From the NCBI RefSeq assembly GCF_002368195.1, contig NZ_AP018178.1, positions 7,390,645 through 7,454,644 on the forward strand: a stretch of 64,000 bases of DNA. The letters are read 5' to 3'. The notes beneath the pieces are model-generated. The model did not search any database. It was not told the origin of the DNA and saw only the letters and a list, made by a program, of their open reading frames with translations. Shown in pieces: positions 50,895 to 58,818 of the stretch. This stretch comes from Calothrix sp. NIES-2100 (lineage in GTDB: Bacteria > Cyanobacteriota > Cyanobacteriia > Cyanobacteriales > Nostocaceae). Positions within the stretch are counted from its first letter, which is position 1; every line of letters starts with the position of its first letter. The translations under genes were made by a program, and so were the position numbers.

Positions 50895-53162
50895 CTATAA
50901 CTGCATTTCAAGGCAAGGTTCCACACTTATTCGTAGGTGAGGAGCAAAATAAACACATACTTGTTGCTTACCACCATTTGTATCTGCTTTTTTATCTTTA
51001 CGGTCAATCTGCCCTTTTTGACGTAGTTTCTCTAGGTTACGTCTGACAGTTTCCCGGTTGCTCTTAAATTCGGTTGCCAGTTGGTCTGCTGTGTATTCAA
51101 TTCCTGGTTGGTCTTCTAAGAAACCTAAAAGCTTCTCCTTTAGTGATTTAGATACGTTTTCTGGTTCCCCGAAGTTACCTTGATGCTTCCAAGAGTAATC
51201 ATCTGTATCTAAATTAATTAGAGATTTTCCGGTACAACCAGAACGGGACTTTCCTATTTCTAATACCCGTTGTGTGGTTGATAAATTATCTTTTGCTTCA
51301 CCCTTATGCAGCCGCCATACTTCAGATACATTGTCACAAATCGCTGTTGTACCTCTAGTACCACCAGCTTTGTTTTCATGGTGTAAAACCATAATTGAGC
51401 ATTTATACTCATTGGCAATATCTCGTAGATCATATAACACAGCACCGTATGATGTATCTTTTTCTTCTACTCCACTATTGCGGTTAGCTGATGTTAGAGA
51501 ATCAATCACCACAAATAAAGGACGTTCACGCTCAATCCATTGCCTCAATTGGCGTATCTGTGAAAACTGCCAATTAGTTTCAATGTTAATTACTCCTCTT
51601 GGGATATCTTTAAAACCAGCAATGTTCAGCCGTTCTGTTGTATCAATCTCAGGTTCATCAGTTTGAATGATTAAGACTTGACCCTGCTTAGTTCTGTAAC
51701 CATTCCAAGCTTGACCAGTAGCAACAGCTTTACAAATGTCATAGGCTAGTAGTGTTTTACCTACACCCCCATCGGCAAATAAAAGCACAGTGGTAGCTAC
51801 ACTGATATGAGCCGCAATCACCCATTCACGTTCATCTGAACTTGAGGCTAGAAATTCGTGAACATCTTTAGGGGCAAAGCTCTGACTACCAGTTAACTTA
51901 GCTTCATAAATTTCTAGTAGCTTGCTGGGTTTAATTTTAGTTTGCCTTGACAGTTGTTCTAGTTCCCACTTCTGTAGTCCAGGGTCTTCAATCTGCAAAA
52001 TTCGCTCTAATTCATTCATTACTGATTCATAGTTTGTGTGAGAATTTGGCTTATCTTGTTTAATATGGTCTGGACAGCTTTGTTCATAGACATTCTTATC
52101 TAGGTTGCGAATTTTTAACCAACATTCAGATTCATCTGCCATAAATAGCAGTGCTGGATGGCAATCATTAGGGTCAACACTATCTAGAATTCGTTGAATC
52201 TTATCTGAATCAATCCCTAACTTCTTACCAGCTTCTTGAGCTAGTTTCTCAGTTGTGCCACTGTAGTTAATACCTTGTTCATTACACCAGTTTTCCCAGC
52301 CGAGCCACTCTCTAATGGCAGTTGTAAGAGCTTCAGAACGGTCTTCAGTAGCAGCATTACCTTCCAGAACACTTTTACTCGTTTCACTCCCTAACAATTC
52401 CAATCTAATAGTAGATGTATTAACTTGTTGAGGAGCGCGGGTTGTTTCCTTTTTGATTTTTATTTTTTCTTCCTTCTTCTTTTTGGTTGAATAAATACCT
52501 ATTGATTCCAGATATTCTACTTCAATTAATGGAACTCGCTTGATATTGCAGTAAGCATTCCCTGATGTTCCTACGGTTGGAGCTAATACAGTAAACCTTC
52601 CTTCCCTTAATGCTTCACCTATATGATGACCACCGGGTTTTAGCGAGAAATTTGTAAAATTAGGTAGCTGCTTAACTTTGACTCCTAATCGATATCCACC
52701 ACTATGAGTGCGTTCGGTAAATGTTTCTTGTAATTGTGGATAATCTTCTAGATAAGATTCAATCGCGCGCTCGCAATCTTCTAGAGAATCAAAGTTTTTA
52801 GTATCAAAATCTAACCAAATAGTATTGTTCCATCCACCTAGCGTACCAATACCGTTATCTGGATGAACAAACCACTCTTCTAATTCTTTATCAGTAGGTA
52901 GTTCATTCTGATATTTGCTGTGGTTTATGAGATGTGGTTTACCATCTTTATCTAGATATGATGGATTCTTACCTGTGAATATGGGCTGAGGTTTACCATG
53001 TTTATCTAACTCAATTTCTTTAGTATTTTTTTTAAGCTGGGGATACTTACTAGCGTCTTGGGCTGGTGCTACTGGCAATACTGGATAACCATTTTCTAAT
53101 AGCCAATTAATAACTTCTTGACGCTGATCTACATAAGGAATGTTATTATAATTAGAAGTCAT
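50895..53162 (-). CDS. Replication protein: PrimPol primase-polymerase fused to RepA-like helicase
   Basis: A 755-residue plasmid/phage-type replication initiator. The N-terminal bifunctional primase-polymerase domain (about 10-215) has the catalytic TIWLDFDTKN (two Asp near 117-119) and the ERTHSGGYRLGV histidine motif. A linker and an alpha-helical region (about 215-430) lead to a RecA-like ATPase of the RepA/AAA_25 type, with Walker A FADGGVGKTLLAYD near 474 and Walker B LFVVIDSLTSA near 554. The C-terminal 90 residues form a winged helix (TADQLATEFKSNRETVRRNL). It suggests that the element can replicate after excision. It reads leftward, 94 bp below the RHH gene. Confidence 0.92.
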   Translation of the reverse strand: MTSNYNNIPYVDQRQEVINWLLENGYPVLPVAPAQDASKYPQLKKNTKEIELDKHGKPQPIFTGKNPSYLDKDGKPHLINHSKYQNELPTDKELEEWFVHPDNGIGTLGGWNNTIWLDFDTKNFDSLEDCERAIESYLEDYPQLQETFTERTHSGGYRLGVKVKQLPNFTNFSLKPGGHHIGEALREGRFTVLAPTVGTSGNAYCNIKRVPLIEVEYLESIGIYSTKKKKEEKIKIKKETTRAPQQVNTSTIRLELLGSETSKSVLEGNAATEDRSEALTTAIREWLGWENWCNEQGINYSGTTEKLAQEAGKKLGIDSDKIQRILDSVDPNDCHPALLFMADESECWLKIRNLDKNVYEQSCPDHIKQDKPNSHTNYESVMNELERILQIEDPGLQKWELEQLSRQTKIKPSKLLEIYEAKLTGSQSFAPKDVHEFLASSSDEREWVIAAHISVATTVLLFADGGVGKTLLAYDICKAVATGQAWNGYRTKQGQVLIIQTDEPEIDTTERLNIAGFKDIPRGVINIETNWQFSQIRQLRQWIERERPLFVVIDSLTSANRNSGVEEKDTSYGAVLYDLRDIANEYKCSIMVLHHENKAGGTRGTTAICDNVSEVWRLHKGEAKDNLSTTQRVLEIGKSRSGCTGKSLINLDTDDYSWKHQGNFGEPENVSKSLKEKLLGFLEDQPGIEYTADQLATEFKSNRETVRRNLEKLRQKGQIDRKDKKADTNGGKQQVCVYFAPHLRISVEPCLEMQL

Positions 53163-53255
53163 GTTAAAATTATTATTAATATATCGAATTAAATTAGTCA
53201 GCTTAATATAGTCGAAGTAATATAGTTAAAATTTTATAAGCAGAAACGCCAGTAC

Positions 53256-53435
53256 TCAATTAAGTACTGGTATTTTTGTTTTTTGCTTATCGATATACTC
53301 TAGAATTAACTGCCTCAGTAAAGCCGTAGTAGACATTTTATGTTGTTTGGCAGTAGCCACAAAAGTATCATAATCATAGTTGGTTAATCTTGTAGGTACA
53401 ACGCGAGTTAGCGTATTTTTTTTCATATTTGTCAT
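53256..53435 (-). CDS. Small ribbon-helix-helix-like DNA-binding protein
   Basis: A 59-residue protein with the beta-strand/helix/helix pattern of CopG/Arc repressors: TLTRVVPTRLTNYDYDTFVA then MSTTALLRQLILEYID. Such proteins control plasmid copy number, integrase or replication genes. It lies just upstream of the PrimPol-helicase gene on the same strand and may regulate that operon. The start may be ATG 53435 or 53426; an upstream extension to 53480 looks non-coding. Confidence 0.75.
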   Translation of the reverse strand: MTNMKKNTLTRVVPTRLTNYDYDTFVATAKQHKMSTTALLRQLILEYIDKQKTKIPVLN

Positions 53436-53885
53436 TGTTATTATCGTTAAATTTAAATTGAATAGACACGACCTAGCCATCTAATTATTAGATGTCTAAC
53501 CCTTTCTTACGATAAGGGATAACCAGTCTTCCTTAGAAGTGTGGTCAGGTACTATACAGAATATCCTCAGCCCGTTTTTTACCTACCTTCAGCATTCTTG
53601 GCTATTCAATGCCTCAGTTACCTCAGAGCGTCTTGGATATTCAGTTTTCATGGTTCAGAGAGGTTTTTTAATCCTCATATTCATTGTAAACATTTAAATT
53701 GAATTTGTGTTTACTTTCTAGAAAAGAAATGATTTAAATCTATTATCTAGATCTAGATATTTTTTGAGAATTGATTATATTAACAGCAAATTTACTTCAT
53801 TCTTATTGATGTCAATCTAGTTAATAGCTTTAGCATTGATAACTCTATTTTCTTACAGCATACAAGTACATTATCTAATCATAAA

Positions 53886-53972
53886 TAAGATAGATAGTTA
53901 AGGTAGATATCTTAGCTAAGATAAATGTATTTAAGATAGTTCATGTAACTCTTACTTAAGATAAGTATCTTA
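53886..53972. repeat. Iteron-like cluster: six TAAGATA/TATCTTA motifs
   Basis: TAAGATA occurs at 53886, 53917, 53932 and 53957, and its inverse TATCTTA at 53908 and 53966, all within 87 bp. Two pairs make palindromes: TATCTTAGCTAAGATA (53908-53923) and TAAGATA-AG-TATCTTA (53957-53972). It is located upstream of the rep operon on an element with a replication protein, so an origin or an operator for the RHH protein is plausible. Confidence 0.65.
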
Positions 53973-54122
53973 TCTATTGGTAATTGCATTAATGCAAATA
54001 GCTAACTACAATAAGTTGTTAATCTTAGTTATCGTACATACGTGAAGTTAGCCATAGTAACTTACTTAATATTGAAGGCGCGCCGTACATGAGATAACTA
54101 TTAGCTGTTACATGAAGTAAGA

Positions 54123-54154
54123 AAAAAGGATAGTAATGCGTGTTTACTATCCTT
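54123..54154 (-). terminator. Rho-independent terminator of the integrase gene
   Basis: On the minus strand AAGGATAGTAA pairs with TTACTATCC around a 6-8 nt loop and is followed directly by TTTTTT. It lies 90 bp downstream of the integrase stop. Confidence 0.8.
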
Positions 54155-54243
54155 AGTTAATGTTTGTATTATGAGTGCTGTAGTGCGAGTATGATGAATA
54201 CAGTTATAACGCTGGTACTTGTACCTGTATTATGACTATGCTT

Positions 54244-55431
54244 CTAAATCTCAGGTAACTGAACATTATTATTGATAATGTCATCATCTGGACTCCAGTA
54301 ATGCAAATTAATCATCTCTTCTGATGTTTCCATAAGCGCCGCTACAGTAGCTATATCTACACCTTGACGTAGATAATGAGTAATACTAGTATTTCTTAGG
54401 TTGTAAGTTGGTAAGTACTGTTTTACCTTACCTTCGTTGACTAAATTTTCTACAATCCTCTTGGTGTACCTTTGTGTAAAGTTTCTGAGGTTGATGTAAC
54501 TACCATTCTGTGCTGGAAATATTAATTTACCAGGAATGGGAGAAATATAAGTTGAATGCCTATCTAGCAACTCTCTGATTTGTGGTGTGATTGGAAACAT
54601 ACGAGCTTTGTTATTTTTGGTACTTTTTAGTACACCACAGCAATATGCTTTATCAAAGACAATTACTTTTTCTTTCACACAATCCCAAGTTAGCGCGATC
54701 GCATCTTCAGGACGGCATCCAGTAAGAAACAAGAATTCTACGAAATCAGCATACCAACTATCTTTGAAGGCTGACTTGATGTTGCAGTACCAATCACCCC
54801 TAAAAGCTTGAACGATAGCGTTGACTTCATCTCGTGAGTATGCTTTTTTTGTTCTACCGCTTTGAGGCTTATCTGGTAACTGTTGTTTCAACCTTCTCCA
54901 AGGGTTAATACTAATTAATCCAATCTCAAATGCCCAATTACTACAAGCGTGTATATCGTTAATAATGCGCTCAAGCGTAGTAACAGAATAGGTTTTGAGT
55001 AATTCTGGTATCAACAACTGTGCGTTTTCTAGATTCAACATCTCAGGTGAAATTTTAGTCAAGCATCTATCAATCTGTGACCATTTCTCTTTTTGAGTGG
55101 TTTCAGCCACACTTGCTTGTTTAGCTACCTTGTACTGTTCCCACAATTCCTTAAGGTTTAACGCTACATTTTTATTGATTGAGACAAGGTTATCAGGCTG
55201 TTGAACTATTGGTTGATACTTCTCTAGCGTGGGATCAAAGTAGCCTGCAAGAATGTCAGTTTTAATTTGACTAGCTATTCTATCGGCGTTCGCGATCGCT
55301 AGCCTATCGCTATATTTGCCACCTGGAGAGAGTGAGTATTGCTTCCCTTGGTATTGGAACCTAATTATGATTCCGCCATTGTTGTTGCGTGGGTTAATCT
55401 TGGGTACTCTAGATGACGGCTTCTCGTACAT
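54244..55431 (-). CDS. Tyrosine-type site-specific integrase of the tRNA-Thr element
   Basis: A 395-residue tyrosine recombinase that should integrate and excise the element at tRNA-Thr. An N-terminal arm-binding-like domain (about 10-75, IIIRFQYQGKQYSLSPGGKY) is followed by a core-binding helical domain (about 95-190) and the catalytic domain. Catalytic Arg I is in LFLTGCRPEDAIALTW near residue 242. The box II region reads TYNLRNTSITHYL, with Arg II but Tyr or Asn where His is common. The nucleophile is probably the Tyr in INLHYWSPDD near residue 382. Its start is 72 bp from attR, the usual position. Confidence 0.92.
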   Translation of the reverse strand: MYEKPSSRVPKINPRNNNGGIIIRFQYQGKQYSLSPGGKYSDRLAIANADRIASQIKTDILAGYFDPTLEKYQPIVQQPDNLVSINKNVALNLKELWEQYKVAKQASVAETTQKEKWSQIDRCLTKISPEMLNLENAQLLIPELLKTYSVTTLERIINDIHACSNWAFEIGLISINPWRRLKQQLPDKPQSGRTKKAYSRDEVNAIVQAFRGDWYCNIKSAFKDSWYADFVEFLFLTGCRPEDAIALTWDCVKEKVIVFDKAYCCGVLKSTKNNKARMFPITPQIRELLDRHSTYISPIPGKLIFPAQNGSYINLRNFTQRYTKRIVENLVNEGKVKQYLPTYNLRNTSITHYLRQGVDIATVAALMETSEEMINLHYWSPDDDIINNNVQLPEI

Positions 55432-55437
55432 TCTCTA

Positions 55438-55473
55438 AGTTGCATAGTTCTTGCATAATCCAACTATGCAACT
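55438..55473. promoter_or_regulatory. Right arm-type integrase sites: AGTTGCATAG and inverse
   Basis: AGTTGCATAG at 55438-55447, a variant TTCTTGCATAA at 55448-55458 and the inverse CTATGCAACT at 55464-55473 lie between the integrase start and attR. They match the three sites inside attL and may also overlap the integrase promoter. Confidence 0.7.
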
Positions 55474-55502
55474 CGCTCAAAGCCTTGATAATCGTTCATT
55501 TT

Positions 55503-55557
55503 GCACACCCTTGGTAAGGGTGAGGTCACGAGTTCAATCCTCGTCACGGGCTTTTTA
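55503..55557. repeat. attR: 55-bp copy of the tRNA-Thr 3' part
   Basis: Identical to 48310-48364. It lacks the 5' acceptor and D-arm, so it is not a functional tRNA and should not be annotated as one. Confidence 0.95.
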
Positions 55558-55644
55558 TTTTGTCTATATAACCTACGCTAAATTAAGGGTTTCAGCCCTT
55601 ATAAGGAATTCAGACGTGCAATAACTGAGTTCTTTACTCATATT

Positions 55645-55737
55645 TTTGACTATGATTTGACTATGATTTGGCTATTGGGTCAAAATTTTGAGTACCCTGC
55701 TTGTATTTTGACTATGATTTGACTATGATTTTAGTAG
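55645..55737. repeat. TTTGACTATGA direct repeats
   Basis: Two doublets of TTTGACTATGA (about 55645-55668 and 55707-55731) are separated by about 40 bp, just outside attR. They may be relics of the arm sites of another recombinase or simple local duplications. Confidence 0.6.
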
Positions 55738-55764
55738 AATACATTATTTTAATAGTCAAATTTT

Positions 55765-55886
55765 ATGAATAAAACACAAAAGGTGTTCCTACGGCTGTAG
55801 TTGCTAAATGGTGTGATAATTCGGTAGAAATAATTGAACAAAAATATCTTGATTCTCAAGTATTAGAACAATTGAAACCATTATAG
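55765..55886 (+). pseudogene. Fragment of an unidentified gene outside attR
   Basis: ATG 55765 opens 11 codons and then stops. In the +1 frame the sequence runs on as GVPTAVVAKWCDNSVEIIEQ, then KYLDSQVLEQLKPL, to TAG 55884-55886. The amino-acid pattern looks coding, so this is probably the frameshifted remnant of a small gene. Family unknown. Confidence 0.35.
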
Positions 55887-55894
55887 ATAATTGT

Positions 55895-56035
55895 AAGTTG
55901 GGTTGAACTTAGACCCCCGAATCGTGGCTTCCTTAATAATAGTAGTCGTAGGTTGGTTTTCGTTCCCAACTTAACACCCAAAAAACTTGGTATTGTTGGG
56001 TTTTACTTCGTTCAACCCAACCTACTAGTCTATTA
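55895..56035. repeat. Dispersed inverted repeat with GGTTGGGTTGAAC-type arms
   Basis: AAGTTGGGTTGAACTTAG at about 55895 and CGTTCAACCCAACCTACTAG at about 56008 are inverted ends, with GTAGGTTGG and CCCAACTTAA inside. This is a familiar non-coding repeat family of filamentous cyanobacteria. A 63-codon minus-strand frame through it (GWVERSKTQQYQ) is a well-known false translation. The remainder to 56234 shows no gene. Confidence 0.65.
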
Positions 56036-56234
56036 TTTGATTTTTGGAAAACAACCAGTCTAGTAGGGTGCATTATAGCAACGCTTAACGCATTGAGAAA
56101 TATGTTGCTTAGGCTCATCCTCACTTTCTGAAACTCCCCAATATTTGCATAGCCCTAACACATCCTCATAAGTATTTACTAGGTGATTACGTATCAGGGT
56201 TTAGTGTGATGAAAACTGCACTATCTGAAGTAAT

Positions 56235-56696
56235 TTATGCAAAGTTTATGCCTATTCCTCTAGCCATGATGACTGCTAATAAGGGAATGAGGATAAAGCC
56301 AACAAGTTCAGCCCTAATTAACCAGATTAGACGGTTCAGCTTTGCTAATTCTAACTTGGGTGCTTCCCCTTGTAGCAGACTTTTCAACCAACTAAGAAAA
56401 GAAACAGTGGGATAAATAGACAAACAACCCACAACGATAAAAGCTGCTACTTTGGCGTAGAAAACTGGGTTGTGCAAATAGTAATCTGTACCTTTACCAA
56501 AATAGACAACACGCAAGATACCTGTAATCAGCACAACAATTGCCGATATACCATAAATCGCATCGGCTATGACAATTTTCCCAGCTTCTTTTAAACTTAA
56601 CTCTGTGTTTAAGGTAAATGCTTCTAACACCAGCACACCAAAACACAAGATAAAGCTTAAGTAATGCAAATACGCAACGATCGCACTTACCCACAT
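56235..56696 (-). CDS. DUF2214-family membrane protein
   Basis: A 153-residue integral membrane protein with four predicted helices (about 4-25, 45-65, 82-103, 132-150). The family motifs are SAIVAYLHYLSFILCFGVL, ADAIYGISAIVVLITGILRV and YFGKGTDYYLHNPVFYAKV. The family is common in cyanobacteria and proteobacteria; its function is not established. I start at ATG 56696, which gives the usual family N-terminus; an ATG at 56780 would add 28 residues that include another hydrophobic stretch. The gene lies near element debris but its composition is ordinary. Confidence 0.85.
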   Translation of the reverse strand: MWVSAIVAYLHYLSFILCFGVLVLEAFTLNTELSLKEAGKIVIADAIYGISAIVVLITGILRVVYFGKGTDYYLHNPVFYAKVAAFIVVGCLSIYPTVSFLSWLKSLLQGEAPKLELAKLNRLIWLIRAELVGFILIPLLAVIMARGIGINFA

Positions 56697-56858
56697 AATA
56701 TTTCTAATTTCTGCTAAGTTGCTATTTTCTGACTTTAAATTCCACGCTAGCACTAAGCCAACCAGCGAAAAAGTAACCAATTATTCAGACAGATTTGGAT
56801 GCTCATTGGTATTCAACGCTAACTTTGATTGAGCAATTGCACATCCTACTTTTAAAAT

Positions 56859-57515
56859 CTAGGCTTCTACTTTCCCAAAAACCTTCTTCACCCAATAACC
56901 TCTAGGCGGCTTCTCTATACCATAAGCCTTACACCACTTCTCAACAGCTTTATCAGAAACACCAAAATCTCTACCGACTTGCGCTGTAGGTTTTTCCCAC
57001 ACCAATTTTTCTAATTCTGCTTTTGATGGTCGTTCTACTTTTCTGGTATTAATTCTAGAGTCTGGATTAAATTTCCTAGTTGTTAAGTCAACTCCAAATT
57101 CCTTGTAAGTTCGCTTAGGCGCTTCTTCCGTAAACTCTCTAAAATCTTCCCACCAGTAAAAAGGTGTGGCTGAATTAGGTATTTGGGTGGTGATGTAGCA
57201 ACCACTAAAATTAACTGAAGGATAGACAACTTTATCTATATCAGGTAGATAAACAGCATAAAAATCAAAGTCTTCGGCTTTATATTTTTTCTGATGAGTC
57301 CCATTCTTATCTACCCAGATAGTCCTATTGACTACTCTGTTGTCTCCTGCATATTTAGCTTGTATTTTATAAAATTTCTCATCTTTGTAAGCAACAAAAT
57401 CAAATGGTAAATGCTCACACACTACTGGTGTGAGAATTAAATAGCCTTTGACTGTTAGATCTGCGATCGCTTTTGTAGCAGCAATATCACCTTTATTTTT
57501 TGTGTGATGCAGCAA
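56859..57515 (-). CDS. PD-(D/E)XK endonuclease, group I intron homing-endonuclease-like
   Basis: A 218-residue nuclease. The N-terminal half (about 1-150) matches the I-Ssp6803I-type PD-(D/E)XK family: HHTKNKGDIAATKAIADLT, then PFDFVAYKDEKFYKIQAKYA with the catalytic Asp and Gln-x-Lys. The C-terminal 70 residues hold a helix-turn-helix-like domain (TAQVGRDFGVSDKAVEKWCK) with a YGIEKPPRGYW signature. The known relative is encoded by a self-splicing intron in a cyanobacterial tRNA gene. Here the gene starts 69 bp downstream of an uninterrupted tRNA-Arg on the same strand, and no intron core was found by eye. Confidence 0.83.
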   Translation of the reverse strand: MLHHTKNKGDIAATKAIADLTVKGYLILTPVVCEHLPFDFVAYKDEKFYKIQAKYAGDNRVVNRTIWVDKNGTHQKKYKAEDFDFYAVYLPDIDKVVYPSVNFSGCYITTQIPNSATPFYWWEDFREFTEEAPKRTYKEFGVDLTTRKFNPDSRINTRKVERPSKAELEKLVWEKPTAQVGRDFGVSDKAVEKWCKAYGIEKPPRGYWVKKVFGKVEA

Positions 57516-57583
57516 AACAAACCCTCAATCGATGTCATGACAATATCATGCGTCTTTGCTTAAGGGTTCGTTCTTATCTGAAA

Positions 57584-57656
57584 CGAGCGCGGCAGGGTTC
57601 GAACCTGCGGCCGATTGCTTAGAAGGCAATTGCTCTATCCACTGAGCTACGCGCCC
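57584..57656 (-). tRNA. tRNA-Arg (UCU)
   Basis: On the minus strand: acceptor GGGCGCG/CGCGCTC (one G-U), D-arm with AGCTCAGTGGATAGAGC, anticodon stem ATTGC/GCAAT with loop CTTCTAA (anticodon TCT), and T-arm CAGGTTCGAACCCTG. It is 73 nt, intact and without an intron. CCA is not encoded. Confidence 0.95.
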
Positions 57657-57994
57657 AAAATAATACTATGGCTCTTGGGGGAGTCATATAACCAATTATA
57701 TCGTTTCTCCGACAAAGAAGCAATTGAAAATTGCAGATTTCTCTGTAGGAAGGCTAAGATGCTAGTCGCTAGTTAATCAATGTACACTAAAAACGAAGTA
57801 AATGGACTATTGGTTAAAGATATTGTGTGGTCAATGGGTGATTTGGGTGTGGGAGTAAATTGTCGAGTTGCCTGGTGCGATCGCCAGGCTCAAGGCTACT
57901 GTATGCTAGGTAATCGCACTCTTGGCGATGCTGTGAAATCGGATTATAGATCGCATATCGAGAACGCCCCTGTGAGGAGTTATTTGCTAGTGCC
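57657..57994. other. Upstream region of tRNA-Arg and of the 57995 gene
   Basis: An 80-codon plus-strand frame (57780-58022) spans this gap and overlaps the next gene, but its composition and lack of a ribosome-binding site make it doubtful. A HIP1 octamer-like GCGATCGCC lies at 57877. Nothing else is recognised. Confidence 0.45.
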
Positions 57995-58654
57995 ATGTTT
58001 ATTCTCAAACGGCAGGATGTAGAAATATCAAGCATTCAGCACCCGAAACGGGAGCAGCCAATGCCAGTCCTCCACTATCAGGGGCAAACCTTCCGCTTGA
58101 TTAGTGTTTTTAAAGCTAGCCAAGAGGAAGAAGCTAGAGCCTTGTGGAGAGAATTAACGGATAATCGAGGTAAAGCCTGTGTATTGTTGGAGGAGCCAGA
58201 TCGTTTTACCGTCTGGGGAAAAATCCGTTTAGAACAGTTAGGTAGTGACACTGACGAGCACAGCAAAACAGCAATTTTCGTCCTAGGCTGTATTTTGCTA
58301 TTGCAAGCGGTGCATATCGACATTGAAGATTTTTTAGGTGCTAAGCAAGCGTCTTTATTTGAAAAAGATATTGCGGAGGTATTGCGGCAAAAGCAACTGC
58401 CGCAAGCATCTTCGCTAGAAGCAGTAAAATCTTTGTTAAAACTAGATCCACTGGAAACAGCCAGCCTACCTCCCTGGCAAGAAAATCATATAGTTATCTT
58501 TTTACAGGAACTCCATAAACTAGGGAAAACCTATTTTGGTAATGCCAACTTCGCCCATCCAGTGGTTGATCGGTTACAAGATATGCCAGAAGCAGAGCGA
58601 TCGCTATTTATTAGTTGGCTAATTCAATCTCCAATGAGTAAACTGTGGCAATAG
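57995..58654 (+). CDS. Conserved cyanobacterial protein (Npun_F0813-like)
   Basis: A 219-residue soluble protein without membrane segments or known catalytic motifs. The pattern FILKRQDVEISSIQHPKREQ at the start, FKASQEEEARALWRELTDN and the helical C-terminus (AERSLFISWLIQSPMSKLWQ) fit a family conserved across cyanobacteria, which I recall under the name Npun_F0813. One phrase, FTVWGKIRLEQL, may be part of a small beta barrel. The ATG at 57995 is likely; ATG 58061 would remove 22 residues. Function unknown. Confidence 0.75.
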   Translation: MFILKRQDVEISSIQHPKREQPMPVLHYQGQTFRLISVFKASQEEEARALWRELTDNRGKACVLLEEPDRFTVWGKIRLEQLGSDTDEHSKTAIFVLGCILLLQAVHIDIEDFLGAKQASLFEKDIAEVLRQKQLPQASSLEAVKSLLKLDPLETASLPPWQENHIVIFLQELHKLGKTYFGNANFAHPVVDRLQDMPEAERSLFISWLIQSPMSKLWQ

Positions 58655-58818
58655 CATAGACCTGCTAGGAAAAAACTGTGACCACAGATAGTTGCTCTTT
58701 TAATTTAATTGTGTATTGTTTGACAAAGCAATTGACTAGTTGGTTTTCAGATAAACTGCTTCCTACAAAGTCATGCAAGTCACAATACTGCCAAAGTGTA
58801 TTTACATAGTCAAGCCTT

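Larger units (their letters stand above)
53481..54243. other. 760-bp A/T-rich element spacer with iteron-like cluster
   Basis: This non-coding region lies between the RHH gene and the integrase gene. It contains the TAAGATA cluster (53886-53972), long A/T stretches and a GGCGCGCC near 54078. An integrase terminator lies at 54123-54154. It is the best place for the element's replication origin and control region. Confidence 0.55.
48310..55557. mobile_element. Integrative element inserted in tRNA-Thr(GGU), 7193-bp repeat-to-repeat unit
   Basis: The element is bounded by a perfect 55-bp direct repeat (48310-48364 and 55503-55557) comprising most of tRNA-Thr. A tyrosine integrase gene lies 72 bp from the right repeat. 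It carries a PrimPol-helicase replication protein, a ribbon-helix-helix protein, two exported proteins, an iteron-like cluster and integrase-arm-like AGTTGCATA repeats at both ends. No conjugation or capsid gene is visible, so it is best described as an integrative plasmid or mobilised satellite. Excision would leave one intact tRNA-Thr. Confidence 0.9.

Noticed and set aside
55503..55557. Second tRNA-Thr
   Set aside because: Only the 3' 50 nt of the tRNA are present; it is the attR copy and lacks the acceptor 5' strand and D-arm.
55933..56124. 63-codon minus-strand frame with GWVERSKTQQ
   Set aside because: A familiar false translation of the GGTTGGGTTGAAC dispersed inverted repeat.
57780..58022. 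80-codon plus-strand frame before the 57995 gene
   Set aside because: Overlaps the better supported gene, has no ribosome-binding site and atypical composition.
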